64,000 nucleotides of DNA from Chaetoderma sp. LZ-2023a (GCA_034401795.1 CM067365.1:16855166-16919165); one strand, 5' to 3'; shown: positions 20,240 to 31,592, counted from the stretch's first letter. Notes: generated from the letters alone by a model not told the origin. Made by a program: numbers and translations.

Positions 20240-21290
20240 TTCAAAACAGCTAAAGCGAGTGGATTGGCGGAGTCTGACACATCCCTCATATAGTAATCCG
20301 TGAAAGAGGACTCACAGCAAAATTGTGTAAAGGGCAGTCGAGGAGGCTATTCCTCTAACATCGTGTGCCCTTGTGCATTGCACCTGGTGCCCAGTCGCAA
20401 TCACATGGGTAGTCTGAATGCATTCGACTAGCCAACGAGAGATAGAATCCATGGATGCGGCGCCATATGGCTTCTTATGGCAGATCCACAGATGTCTATC
20501 ATTTGACCGTAACGAGTCTGTCCGTCTTTTGTACTTAGTCAAAGCACTGACTGGGCACCAGACACTGGCATCACGATCAAACCTAGTTAGTTCCGGTATA
20601 ATGATCGGTTTACCGGGATATCTCAAAGATTGATTCTTTGACATAAACTCTGCTCTTGGCAGTAGACGCAGACCCTCTCCGGAGACAATAAATCGGTCCC
20701 TCGCTGCTGAAAGTGCATGGATCTCACTGCGCCTTCTAGCTGAGGAAGCCCCCAATATAGAAAAAATGCCTTTAGAGTCAAATGCTTTAGACTAGCCGAA
20801 CGCAACGGTTCGAAAGGGTGCTTGGCCAGTACATTAAGCACTAAAGATAGACTCCAGGCTGGAATGACTACCGGTTGTATCGGTCGGAGATTTCTCATTC
20901 CCTTCACCATCACATTCAACTGGGCCACCTCTGGACTATCCCTGTTGGCTAGACAAGGGATAACTGATGCCAAAGCTGACTTGTATCCAGCAATTGTGAG
21001 AGGGGCTAGTCCTGAAATGAACAGCTCACAGACAAAGTCTGCTATTTGCTGAATAGTGGATTGAAAGGTATCAATACCCTTTCCTTCACACCAGTCTGCA
21101 AATCTGTTAACCTTGTTGTTATATGACTTGAAGGTTAACCTCCTCGCAGCTGCAATGAAATTTGCAGCTTGTCGAGAAAAGCCTTCCGATGTGGAACGTT
21201 GTTTGATAACATCCACGCAGTCAATTTGAACATTTCGGGACGCTTGTGTAGGAAGCGTCCCTTGGCCTAGGAGATTCTGTTCGGAATCTC
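20240..21290 (-). pseudogene. DIRS 1 tyrosine recombinase
   Basis: The N-terminal core-binding part (about 20760-21290) reads AARRLTFKSYNNKVNRFADW, then SGLAPLTIAGYKSAL. The catalytic part continues after a frame slip near 20755. ARRRSEIHAL holds the first catalytic Arg, RAHDVRGIASS is the H-x-x-R box, and FTDYYMRDV holds the tyrosine nucleophile in a third frame (about 20280-20300). All expected catalytic residues of the family are visible, but two frame slips and a short loss between ALYTILL and SSFTDYY inactivate it. In intact relatives this enzyme inserts the closed-circle DNA intermediate. Confidence 0.88.
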
Positions 21291-21720
21291 GGGTAACTGC
21301 ACTGGATTGTCCACCAGCAGATCTAGATGATCCATGAACCACGCCCTGCTGGGCCAAAATGGTGCTATTAGCAGGAACAGGCACGGTTCCTCCCTGATCT
21401 TCACTAATATCTTCGGTAGAAGAATGGTGGGTGGGTACACGTAAGCGTGCATCCCTCTCCAGCTTATCTCCAGAGCATCTGTATCGATGGCATTTGGATC
21501 TGGAATCGGCGCGACATAAGTCATGATTTGAGCATTTTCCTTTGTGGCGAACAAGTCCATGTTGGGGTTTCCCCAATGCTCGAAGATCCTGTGAAGAACT
21601 GGAGGGTTGAGAGACCATTCTGTTCGCAGAATTCTCTGTCTCCGAGACAAAGCATCCGCCAGAATGTTCAATCGCCCAGGAATGTGAGCTGCTTTCAAAA
21701 CAACCGAGCAATTCCTGCAC
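21267..21720 (-). pseudogene. DIRS 1 RNase H end and connector
   Basis: Directly after the hAT insertion the minus strand resumes with IQWCRNCSVVLKAAHIPGRL and NILADALSR. This is the DIRS RNase H ending 'A-x-H-I-P-G-x-x-N-x-x-A-D-x-L-S-R'. It is followed by NPNMDLFATKEN, APFWPSRAWF and the LP-containing linker before the recombinase. The first residues are encoded on the far side of the hAT (LIQ at about 25668-25675), so excising the hAT with one target copy restores a continuous frame. Confidence 0.88.
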
Positions 21721-21721
21721 C

Positions 21722-21729
21722 ATTGAATC
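21722..21729. repeat. hAT target-site duplication, left copy
   Basis: ATTGAATC, identical to 25660-25667. Confidence 0.95.
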
Positions 21730-22010
21730 CAGGGTTGGGTTTTGAACAGTCCAAAACTAACTTTGAGCAGACATTGTCCAAAACCTGTCTAAAACATGTC
21801 TTAAATGGTTTAAACCAGTCCAAAACTCCAAAACTATGTTGGACATATCACCATACTCTTATGCATCATAATCCTATTAAAAAATAACAAGAAATCAGAG
21901 ATTGCATCAAAAGCACTATATTAAACAAATCCATTTATTATATGAGTTATTATTACATTTTTATCAAATACATACAATTAAAACTTAAAAGGCTTAATTA
22001 GGTTTAATTA

Positions 22011-23475
22011 GTAGTCCAAATCAGACAGCCCTCTCAACATCCTGTAGCAAAACATTAGCTTTGACGCTTTCTCTACTCCAAGCCTATTACGGATTTTAGT
22101 GTGGATATAGCTAAAATTGCTAAAAATTCTCTCAATCGATGCTGATGATGCTGGTGCTTCAAGCAGCTGAATAGCCATATCAATAAAATCACCTGGCACA
22201 CCTAGTGTTTTCAAGGCCTTCCACCATGTCACTGAAGGCACTTGAACTGCAGCATCACAGAAATATGATGCAGGAAATGGGCTGCTTTTAGCCTGGTATG
22301 CAATAAATATTGCTATAAAGCTAGGGTTCTTAGCTATTATCCAATTGTTCACTTCTTCAAACTGTTTTGCTACCAGCATCTCACCCTGAAACTTTGGATG
22401 TGATGTGTATGCGACAAGATGCTCTGGCAGGATTGCCTTGCTGAAACGTGCTAACAGAGTTTTCTTTTGTGGTTCTAGCAGAGTGTTGTTTAGTAATTCA
22501 AGCCAAACATGGCATGCATCGGCTAGTGTTGATGTGTCACTCTGACATGTGTCAATTGCTATTGAAATTGGCCGAAGTTGTTCGGCTAAGTCTCTTGCAT
22601 TTCTAAACAGGTTAAAGTCCATTATCTTCTTGACAATAGAATTATCTATTTCTCCTTCATGGTCTTGTACAATTTTCATGAAATGTGGACGGTTGTAAAT
22701 GAAGGAGTCAATACACATGAGTTGACTCTTCCATCTAGTGTCACAAGGAAGCTGTGGCTTAACACTACCAGTACATTCCGAGAGCCAGGATAGTGGCTTG
22801 TGGTGATTCCTGAAATATTTTTGAATCTCAACTACATGCTTAATTAGCGTATCCGGTGTTATGTCTTGCCCTAGTAAGTTTAGCCAGTGTGCAGAACAGC
22901 CATAGACAATAAGATCATTGTCATCAGCCTGCAAACCATCACGCATTTTTTCCATGTTCTTTGCATTATCTGTGACAATGCTCTTAACTGTTTTGTCTCT
23001 TGACACTTCACCGTACAGTTTTCAGCACTTTTAGTCATAGAACCAGTGTCAAAGCTGTTTAGGAAGAAGCTCTTTCCTTCTACTTGCAAGCAGGATGCTA
23101 TGATAGGTTCATTGTGAATGTTACTCCACCCATCCTCCACTAATGTTGCTGTCTTGCCATCAAGAATCACCTTCATATCCTCTGTCACCTGATCAGTTTA
23201 CGTGAAGGGGGTTTATATCCTGGGCGTAGCATACTAACAACTTTTATGAACTGCGGATGTTCAGCCATTGAAAATGGAAGGTTACAAGCATAAAACAACC
23301 TCGCGACTTCTATATCTATTGCTGACTTCATCGCTGAGGTGGTAGTGATACAATGTCGGCTCAGATCGGGTTGAATTGAGAATTGAACTGGACAGGTTGG
23401 TGAGGGTGGTGCTGATTGTGATGGCAATTCTTCTCTTAGTCGCTTTGTGCATGGTGCAGCTGATGGTTTGTCCAG
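22011..23475 (-). pseudogene. hAT transposase, main exon
   Basis: It begins after acceptor TTTGTTTCAG at 23476-23477 with LDKPSAAPCTKRLREELP. A DUF659-like core follows: ATLVEDGWSNIHNEPI, then IVTDNAKNMEKMR and GCSAHWLNLLGQDI, where D in the TDNA block belongs to the catalytic triad by family analogy. The C-terminal dimerisation domain reads LEAPASSASIERIFSNFS, then KIRNRLGVEKASKL. The stop is near 22008. Frame slips near 23190 and 23003 break it into three parts. BED finger exon 24580-24791 is its upstream partner. The element probably no longer makes transposase. Confidence 0.88.
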
Positions 23476-24579
23476 CTGAAACAAAGAAAAGGGATATTAC
23501 ATGTGCTATATAAGCCAAATGTAGATATACACCCTACCTGGTCCAAGCCATTTGGGGACAAGATATGATAATCTTTTTAAAAATTTACATTGAAATGACT
23601 GGCATTGCAACAAAATCAGTCATTCCTATGTTGAATTTCCAAAAGTAATTAATTTTATGTCATAATTCAATACATTTAAAATTTGGAATGGATAGAGTTA
23701 AAGATAGACCACCCTTCTGTCAAATAAATGCATGTTTTTATTTATTTTCAAAACTTTGGGACTTGCTGAATATTAGTTTGACTGTTTGCATCAGTCTATC
23801 TGAAGGGTGTTAGTGTGCTATGCCAAATTGTTTTCATAATATTACTGTAGTAAAGGTATTCAGGCAAGAGTATTTCTGAAAACCCTGGGTTGCAGAAAGT
23901 ATAGGGTTAAGCAGATCACTGTGTGTTATTTCTAATCTTAAGCCAGCGCCCTCACAGGCCAATTATCACACCTATACCATTGAATTGTAAAGAGGCTCAG
24001 CATGTGATTGTGGTTATCAGAGATTATCAGACCTGGCTCTATTACTAGCATGGCAAAGAGAATAATTAACTCAGGTATCTGAACTAAAGCTGAGACATCC
24101 TGTTGATAACCCCTATGCTGCCAAGACAATTACAGTGAATAGTAACCGTACCTACATTGTACATTATGACTTTTAAACACAACTTAGCACAAATTTTTGA
24201 AAATTTTTCACTGAAATGACTGGCTTAGTAAAAGCGGCAGTCATCTCACGAGTAAATTTGTTTTCCAGTCAAATTAGTTTCAAAATATTCTGCAGTTTTC
24301 CCGCATAGTGTCCTTGAAAATGATAGCTGAGGAATTCATCGGTGAAAGGGTTAAGGCATGTATTAGATATATTGGACTCCTAGCACTCCAATGTCAACAA
24401 AAAACATTTTTCAAATAAAATTAAAAGATAAACTGTTTTTTTATTTTCAACAAATTTGTCATCGCCCAACAAAATTGTTGAAAAATGAAAATCAGTTTCC
24501 TTGGTATAGTCACAATAAAATATAGAATTTTTAATTATTGACATTAGAGGGCAAGGGGGTAAGCATTAATTTTATTTAC

Positions 24580-24791
24580 CTTCAAAATCTTGATGTCTTT
24601 GCTGATATGTGTGTCTGCACTGTCTGTATCAGCCTGTTCAACAGGACTTTCAGTAGACTTCTCATAGTGTATTTTCCTCCTTGCTACCTTGTTGACAACT
24701 GTGTACTCACACTCTCTACACATAGCCATTTGTTTGCCATTAATCTTAACTTCCAAAAAGTGCTTCCAAATTGGATCCTTAGGCCTACCAC
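24580..24791 (-). CDS. hAT transposase, BED-type zinc finger exon
   Basis: The acceptor TTTCAAAG is at 24792-24793 and the donor GTAAAT at 24574-24579. It encodes GRPKDPIWKHFLEV, then CRECEYTVVNKVARRKIH, which is the BED finger pattern (W-x-x-F, C-x2-C, H) used for DNA binding. The phase-1 start implies another upstream exon that supplies the methionine. It is about 1.1 kb from the main exon at 22011-23475. A second copy at 41628-41839 is nearly identical. Confidence 0.8.
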
Positions 24792-25659
24792 CTTTGAAAT
24801 ACATATTAACTATTTCAAATACCATCAACACATAAATATTCAGGACAACAGAAGAATTCAAAGATTAATGTAGCACAAGGATATCTTTTTACTAATTGTC
24901 TAATTGATATCTAGCATTAACTGAGGATAGATGAAAACATGAAGAATATAATTTATATTCTATCAGCTTAATGCCTTAATCCCAAATTTGCATAAGATCT
25001 TATGTAAACATAGCTAATGTGTGTACTGAGTAGTGCATTCCAAAAATAGCCTTAGAGAGCAAGGGTCATCAGTTAATTGTTGAAACAACATCTTAGCAGA
25101 CTATATTTTCTCTATGAGTTTAAGATTCTTCCATAGGCCATGAACATTTTGCAAGTATTAGATTTAGACACAGAGACAGTTCTCAATAATATAAACATCT
25201 AGCTGTACATAGGTAGTCTAATATGTTTACATTATTGATTAAATAGGGTTTCTGTGGGTTTAACACAACTGGTCGAAATATACAGAGTTAAAACATTTAA
25301 GACAAACAAAAGTTGAAAAAAATTAACCCATGGATTATAGAAAGAAGCAAATAAGACTCCTAATTTATTGAAATCATATGTGTCCTTTTAGATTATTATT
25401 ATTATTATATAGCAATAAAGTATCCAAAAATACATGTAGATAACCATCCATCAAAATGTACATGTACCTGTATGTGTCTAAATGCTATACAGTTGTTTTA
25501 AGAAAATTACATTTCCGAAAAATATTTTTTATACCAATATTTTAGGTTTTGGACAGTTTTGGACAATTTAAGGTGTCCAAAACCTATTTTGGGCGGACGG
25601 TTTAAACCATGGTTTAAACCGCGGTTTAAACCACTAGTGTCCAAAACTTGCCAACCCTG

Positions 25660-25667
25660 ATTGAATC
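25660..25667. repeat. hAT target-site duplication, right copy
   Basis: ATTGAATC, identical to 21722-21729. Confidence 0.95.
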
Positions 25668-26330
25668 AAGTGCCACACTTTGATACATAGTGTGGGTGAC
25701 TTGGTCCCGCCTTGGCGATTTATGTATGATACCACACTTGATTCTGAAACGCAAATCTCAGAAACCTGTGACAACTCCTGTTCATTGGAATGTGGAAATA
25801 TGCATCTTTCAGATCGATCGATACACACCACATTCCCTTCCTCAATCCTGCCATTACCGACCACGGAGTTTCCATCTGAAACCGAGGCGTATGGATAAAC
25901 CAATTTAATGGCCTGAGATTGAGTATGGGTCTTCATCCCCCTGTGCTCTTGGGGACAAGGAATATGTTTGAATAGAAGCCTGGAGTGTTCCGGTTTGCTG
26001 GTTTTATTGCTCCCGTCAGAAGCAAACCAGACACTTCGTTTTGAATGGCTTCCAACATGTCTGGTTCCATTGGTACGGGTGTCCAGACAGGTGCCAAAGA
26101 CTGATTCTGTGGTGGAAAATCCCACCACTCCGGCATGTACCCCTGGGATAACCATCCCAGGACCAGACTGTCTGACGTCACACCTCGCCACGCCTGGACG
26201 AAATGCATGAGCCTTCCACCCACTATAGACGCATCGACGCCTAATGCGGGTGTCTGGCTCACGATCCGCTCCCCCCCTCTCTTGACGAGAGAGAGAGTGA
26301 GAACCATTTTGGTCTTGGCTTGGCCGGTCT
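25668..26330 (-). pseudogene. DIRS 1 reverse transcriptase with internal deletion
   Basis: Minus-strand motifs in order are RLMHFVQAWRGVTSD, EVSGLLLTGAIKPANRN and GFYSNIFLVPKSTGG. A TGA replaces the expected Trp, then come RPILNLRPLNWFIHTPRFQM and SIDLKDAYFHIPM in a neighbouring frame, and RFLRFAFQ. The sequence then jumps to SYINRQGGTKSPTLCIKVWH, which belongs to RNase H. The RT palm with the YxDD box and most of RNase H are therefore deleted (roughly 200 or more residues). The same defect is present in copy 2 (42716-43386), so it predates the duplication. Confidence 0.88.
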
Positions 26331-26396
26331 AACTGGCACCGCTGTTCCTGTCGCACAGGTGCGGTCCAGGCAGATACGAAGGGAGCCCTCGTACCC

Positions 26397-28547
26397 TCAG
26401 GTACGATCCGCTCCCTTCTTTCTGCCCTTAGAGGACTTACCCTTCCTCTTGCCCTTCCCGCCTCTCGGGCGATCAGGAGCAACATTGGGGAGGGTAGGGG
26501 CATCCACAACCTTCTCGGCCGTCTTCGCCGGAGGCGGCTGAAAAGACCCAATAGAAGCAGAAGCAGCACTAGGCGTAAGTTTTGCCTTGCTTTTGTGCTT
26601 CTTCTGCTTCTTAGAAGGTTGTCCGGTTAGCGGCTTGGCTACAGCTCCTAGTGTGTGCGACTGACGCGCTAGCTCCAGCTGTAGATTAACCGCCAACCAA
26701 TTCTGCGCGATGTTGGCCGTGTCTTCTAAGATGGCCCACATTTGGCCACCAAAGATGCTAGGGCCGGTAAGGGGCATCCCAAGAAGACGGCAGTAGCTGG
26801 ACGCATATGGTCAAGGACCATCTGCCTCCTAGACTTCGTCACACATGCTTGCACCCTTGCCAATGCGTCCATAGACAAGGCCGTCATTAACACATGAAAG
26901 CGCCACATGTGGCACAGGGTGGCCTGCCCCCGCTTCAGCCCACACTGACTGAAGAAGGCGATAGGAATGGTTGACAGCACTCATTGCTGCCCTCACCCCT
27001 TCATCGCATAGGGACAGGACTTCGTCATGGTGTACCTGAGACTTGTCCACCAGCGCCGAGGCGGGGCCACCCGCTCCAGCACTCTAGACACCCAGCGGTC
27101 AGCCTTGGTGACCATTGGGACAACACCATACCTGTCATATTCACCCCGTGGAATCCGACACCTCACCTGCACCTCCCTGGAGGCTGCAGGAAGCTGACCC
27201 TTGGTCAGGAGTTGTTTGCTATAAATAGCATCCAATAACTCCATAAACCTTGGATCCAGTCCAATGGACTGGATCTGGGTGGCGGGCAAGATACCCATCC
27301 TAATCGATGCCACCGATGGACGGGGTGCATCCTCCTCGGCCGTGGTCGAAACCACAGACGAGTCTACCCTGGCTAGCCAAGCCAGAGCCTGTGACCAGTC
27401 TGTCTCTGAGGAGGACACTCCCGTGAACACGTCACCCGTTCACAGCTCTACCAGCAACGGCCTCCCAGCTAGGAGCCATTGCTGATATGCCAGGAACTCC
27501 AGTACCGTACGGTTCTGCTGCCATCCCATGAAAAACACCAGTCCATGGAGTAGGCCTGCACGGAAAAAACGTGCAGACCCGTAACGGTTGGAGAACCGTG
27601 GCCAAACACGGGCGCCAACGGCATCCCATGCCTGACCGCCGGACCAGGCGAGATAGGTGAGTACCACGCCTGGCCAGCCACACCCGTCACTGAGTCGGTT
27701 GGTGGCAAACCAACCATCACGGGACCGGTGCCCGGTACCGGAGTGGTCTCAACCACGGCCGGAGCTGCTGCTCTGGCTTGTGCCAAGCCAGACAGATGGA
27801 GGATGGTTCCGTCCAGGATGGAATCGACCTCCATGCTCTCCACCCGCAGCATCTCAGGCCACAGCAATCTCTCCTCCTCATCTTCAGACCCCGAAGAGTC
27901 GTCACTAGATGACGAAACCGTGGAGCTGTCCTGGCGGATGGCTCCCATGCCTGACGGACAGACCACTGCTACCGGACCACCCAGAGGTGGTCGCAGAGAG
28001 ACAGAGCCCATCAGGCCGGAGCCTGACGGGACTGCCATGGAGCCATACGAGACGGCTCCCTCGGTGGCCAGTCCAGAATCCTGTCCAAGGACAGGGTCTG
28101 AATCAAACACGGAAAGAGACTGCCCTACAACTTTTGGCAGCAGGGACAACACCAGCATGGGCAGAACGCTATGCAAGAAGCCTTGCATAGCAGGACCAAA
28201 CCACGCCGGCGGTGCCATCTCCACCACCTCCAGTTGCAGACGTGGAACACCCCCAAGGGCCGAAACAGACGCTCCACGATTTGCTTTCGGACCGCCTGAC
28301 CCCGCGTCAGACCCTGCCAAGTCCTTCTGGCAAGGAACTTAACCATCATGTCGGACGACCACACTGCACAAACGTTACACCTACTGTCAAGATTACATTT
28401 GGTACAACAGAAACAGACATGGTCCTTGAATAGAACCCTCACGAATTTATGGCACCCGTCACATGCCAGGGGATCAATCTGGCATATTTCGTTGTTAACA
28501 CACGTCCCAGATTCGGGGTCAGAAATTGGAACATGCGACACACACAA
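26397..28547 (-). pseudogene. DIRS 1 ORF1 (gag-like)
   Basis: In minus-strand order the first part is a cysteine-rich segment (about 28370-28466) with CDGCHKF...DHVCFCCTKC...CNVC spacing, apparently a zinc-binding domain. Next comes an acidic/serine stretch (DSSTVSSSSDDSSGSEDEEE, about 27880). A helical segment (ALAWLARVDSS, MELLDAIYSKQLLTKGQLP) lies at 26993-27430, and a lysine-rich tail (KKQKKHKSKAK, GKGKRKGKSSKGRKKG) at 26397-26777 is suited to nucleic-acid binding. Several frame changes separate the parts. The first codon is not fixed; the open stretch starts near 28547. It precedes RT, as gag-like ORFs do in DIRS. Confidence 0.7.
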
Positions 28548-28734
28548 AATTTTGAAGACCTAAGTCTTTTAACTATGGAATAACATGGAATTATACAACC
28601 TGGTTATGATCGGCTCCATCCATGGTAATCCAATATAATCCTTAGAGAGCGCACAAAGCTATCACAAATACACAGAAAAAGACTTAGATTTTAACTTAAG
28701 ACTCCAACTGCACAAAAAAGTATGTAGCTCTTGT

Positions 28735-28890
28735 TGCTATGCAAACAAGAATGTGCTTCATGGCAAACGGGTACTCGGCAGTTGGGAGCCGAGTACCCGG
28801 TTCCAGGAGTCGGTAAAGCTTACTAAGTCTATAGTCCTAGGGCCAGCTATTCAGGATAGCTTGTATCAGAAGTAATAGAATGGTGAGTAT
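28735..28890. repeat. DIRS 1 right inverted terminal repeat
   Basis: This is the reverse complement of 19430-19588. It includes the hairpin GGGTACTCGG...CCGAGTACCC at 28770-28799 and CAGAAGTAATAGAATGGTGA near the end. Confidence 0.92.
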
Positions 28891-28904
28891 TGATTGAAGG
28901 AGAA

Positions 28905-29930
28905 GGGTGTTCCCTGCGTCAGCTGCGGTGTGCCGCCTACGCTCATGGTTACACCCTTCTGCGCCTAGCATTTGGGTATATTTCTAGATTGTCTTATTAT
29001 TATATATCTATTAGTTGGTTATGTTATGATCATATATTATGTCACTTAGGTGCATATCTAGTTTTCATTTAAACACGCCAAGCATGGGTGCCTCAACCTC
29101 AACAGAAGGGAGTCAGTTCCATGTGTTAATAATTTGTTTTGGGAAAAAATGTCTATGAATTTCTTTTCTGCTGCGTTTAGTGTTGAGCTTGAATGTGTGA
29201 CCTCTAGTATGTGTGTTATTTGATCTGTCAAAGAATGTTTTTTTGTCAATGTTGTAATCATCATGGATAAGTTTGTATGTTTCGATTAAGTCTCCTCTAA
29301 GCCTTCTGTATTTTAGTGACATGAGATTCAAAGTCTTTAACCTGTCTGTGTAGCAGTAGTCTTTCAAATGGGTAACAAGTTTAGTGGCTCTGCGCTGGAC
29401 CCTTTTGATTATACAAGATTGTCTTTTAAAACGAGGGGACCATATGTAGTTACACTATTCCAAAATTGGTCGGACTAGTGATGTGAATAACAGGGTGTTT
29501 TCATCTATGTAATTGAAGGTCCTGTTAATTAGACAAACTATGCTGTTAGCCTTTGATACAGTTGCATTAATATGGGTATCAAAGGAGATGTTTTCATCTA
29601 TGTGTACGCCAAGATCTTTTTCACTTGTGGACGGTATGATTTCAATGCTTTGTGACGGGCATGTAGTGTCTGTCATATAATACCAGGTCCTAGGATTGTT
29701 TGAACCAAAGTGTATCACATGTGTTTTGTCTGTATTAAAGTGTAATTGCCAAATCTGAGACCAATTACATACATTATCTATATTGTCTTGAAGGTTCATG
29801 GTGTTAGGGTTACCAAACAGTTTTGTATCGTTCGCAAAGATCTTCCAAGGGCAGGTTATGGAATCGGGTAGATCGTTTATGTACCCACACCAGTCACCCA
29901 CCCAATAGCCTACAAAATCTGGCGCTATCC
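28905..29930 (-). pseudogene. CR1-like LINE A, RT C-terminal half and 3' UTR
   Basis: The minus strand reads YINDLPDSI, IFANDTKLFG (the catalytic F-A-D-D box reads F-A-N-D), HFNTDKTHVIHFG, SEKDLGVHIDENISFDTHIN, SLVRPILE. After a frame break it reads [20 protein letters not shown] and the C-terminal F-F-x-x-x-I-I-N-T-W-N. This is the RT tail shared by CR1/L2-like LINEs. The endonuclease and RT N-terminus are absent (5' truncation near 29930). The 3' UTR begins at about 29057 and is cut at 28905 by the DIRS element, resuming at 19393. A near-identical copy is at 45952-46977. Confidence 0.85.
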
Positions 29931-30205
29931 ACTCTTTATACTTATCATTACATTGCCATATAGAAGAATTTTTGCACTTTCCCATGATCGCGACGTTTGT
30001 TTAACTCAATCTACCATACAAACATTATATAATTATAATTGCGCGGACGTTACTTTCTTGATGGCTATCTAAACACAACTGATTCAATGTTTACAAATTC
30101 GTAAAACAATGGCTTCTTAAAATTGACAAGTTCAGACACGTATTACTTAAGCCGAAGTGTGTTCCCGGTATGGTTAGCGCAGTGTTGCCCACAACATCTG
30201 ATTTT

Positions 30206-30300
30206 TGGGCGTTCCAAGGACCCCACACTCAAATTTGGGGGTCCCACTGTAAAATCTGGGGGTTCCATGGGATCCTCATCTGAAATATGGGCGTCCCATG
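30206..30300. repeat. Short G-rich minisatellite
   Basis: About four degenerate 25-bp units of the type AAATTTGGGGGTCCCACTGT / AAAATCTGGGGGTTCCATGG. Confidence 0.6.
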
Positions 30301-31590
30301 TTTTTTTCTTAAAATAAACACAACACATTGATCTAATTATAAAGCACTTTCTTAAACATGTTGAAAGCACTAGTTATGACATTGTGTAAATAATTTTAAT
30401 GTGTATATAGAGAATATTACCTATGCATAGTTTATTAACCTTAAATTGATCTATTGAAATGGCCCTTGTATATTTAACTAATAACATTTGAACTGCATGT
30501 CAATAAACAATAACTTAAAGCACTGTACTTGTTTGTTGTCTGATAAACCAACCAACCTACATTGACAACCTTGTATGATTAACATTTCCAAAGGCCACTA
30601 CATTAGTAATTAGCAAAGACCACTGCATTAGTTTTTCTATAAAACCATAACTTGATTTTAGACAAATTGAAAAATTACGAGTATCTGGGGTGAGTTTGCT
30701 CAAGGACGACTTGACCTACTTCGATATAATGCGCGCGTATTTTTTATAATGTAACTGGAATGACTAAATATAGTGGAATACATAGGCTAAGATCAGACAA
30801 AACAATAATTTATCAAAAATAATCTGTATAAATCAGATTAAACTGCGTAATTAGTGAAAATATATCAGCCAATAACCGGATATGTCTAATTCATAGGGAG
30901 TAACTATGTAACGTGATTGCTGATTGGTTGAAGCATAGATAATGCATTAGCGTGTATCCAATAAGGACGCTTGTATCGGGGAGCTTTGAGCTTTACACTG
31001 TTCGGGAAAAATCAATATTTTAACGTATGCCTACCTGTAGATCGACGATATCATTGAACATCGCTGCTGGGATGAGCTTTTTAGTTGAGAAATTGGGAAC
31101 ACCTAACGATCGAGTATTGCTAAACATTATAAACACTAATCCATCAGTCAATCAATCAGCCGCTATTGCTAAATAAAAGACGGCTTATAGCGCGTATTGA
31201 TACCGTTATTCAAACAGCAATACACCGCCACTAATCTGTCAAATGACCATTCAAATGTAAAAGATACCACAATATCTTCCGTATATTCCTTCATCCATTT
31301 AGATATTTTGATAAGTAAATAGAAAAAAATATTTTGCCTGTAAGTCGTTGCTGCTTTAGGCAAGTAGGCATGCGCAAATTAATTTCAAAATATTCAGCAG
31401 ATTAGTGATAACAACGTTGTGATCTGTCCAATGTTCTGAGCAGTGAAAGGGTTAAGACGCCCAAACACGTTTGTATACGCTTGATCAGTTGTACTGGATT
31501 TCTCAAGCATGAGTTCCTCTAGAGGAAGGTTCTGCTGTTATCCAATCAAATACTGACACGTCACGCTGATGTTTAGCACAACAGACAGAA
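30300..31590. other. No gene recognised
   Basis: AT-rich sequence. A partial family A MITE (TTCAAAATATTCAGCAG, ending GTGAAAGGGTTAAG) lies at about 31330-31455. Confidence 0.5.
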
Positions 31591-31592
31591 AC

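Larger units (their letters stand above)
21730..25659 (-). mobile_element. hAT transposon, inserted in DIRS 1
   Basis: The terminal inverted repeats are CAGGGTTGG...AGTCCAAAACT and AGTGTCCAAAACTTGCCAACCCTG, bounded by a perfect 8-bp target duplication. Subterminal palindromes GGTTTAAACC / GGTTTAAACCGCGGTTTAAACC (about 25599-25632) and TGGTTTAAACCA (about 21807) are plausible transposase-binding sites. It carries a spliced transposase on the minus strand. Two family B MITEs (23575 and 24185) lie in its intron. It is the youngest layer of the nest, yet it already has frameshifts. Confidence 0.92.
19394..28904 (-). mobile_element. DIRS retroelement 1, full span, split by a hAT insertion
   Basis: The element has inverted terminal repeats, an internal complementary region, and a minus-strand order of gag-like ORF1, RT/RNase H and tyrosine recombinase, which are the defining parts of DIRS. 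Without the 3.93-kb hAT it is about 5.6 kb, normal for the group. The internal complementary region spells the circle junction TTCCTTCA|TTCTCCTTC, placing the left end at TGAAGG (19394) and the right end at GGAGAA (28904). There is no target duplication, which fits recombinase-mediated insertion. Several frameshifts and stops show it is dead. Confidence 0.92.

Noticed and set aside
26320-27485. Plus-strand open frames in the DIRS element
   Set aside because: Shadows of the minus-strand DIRS coding regions.
27728-28342. 204-codon plus-strand open frame (and its twin at 44775-45389)
   Set aside because: It is antisense to the GC-rich DIRS ORF1, whose zinc motif and order relative to RT identify the true strand.
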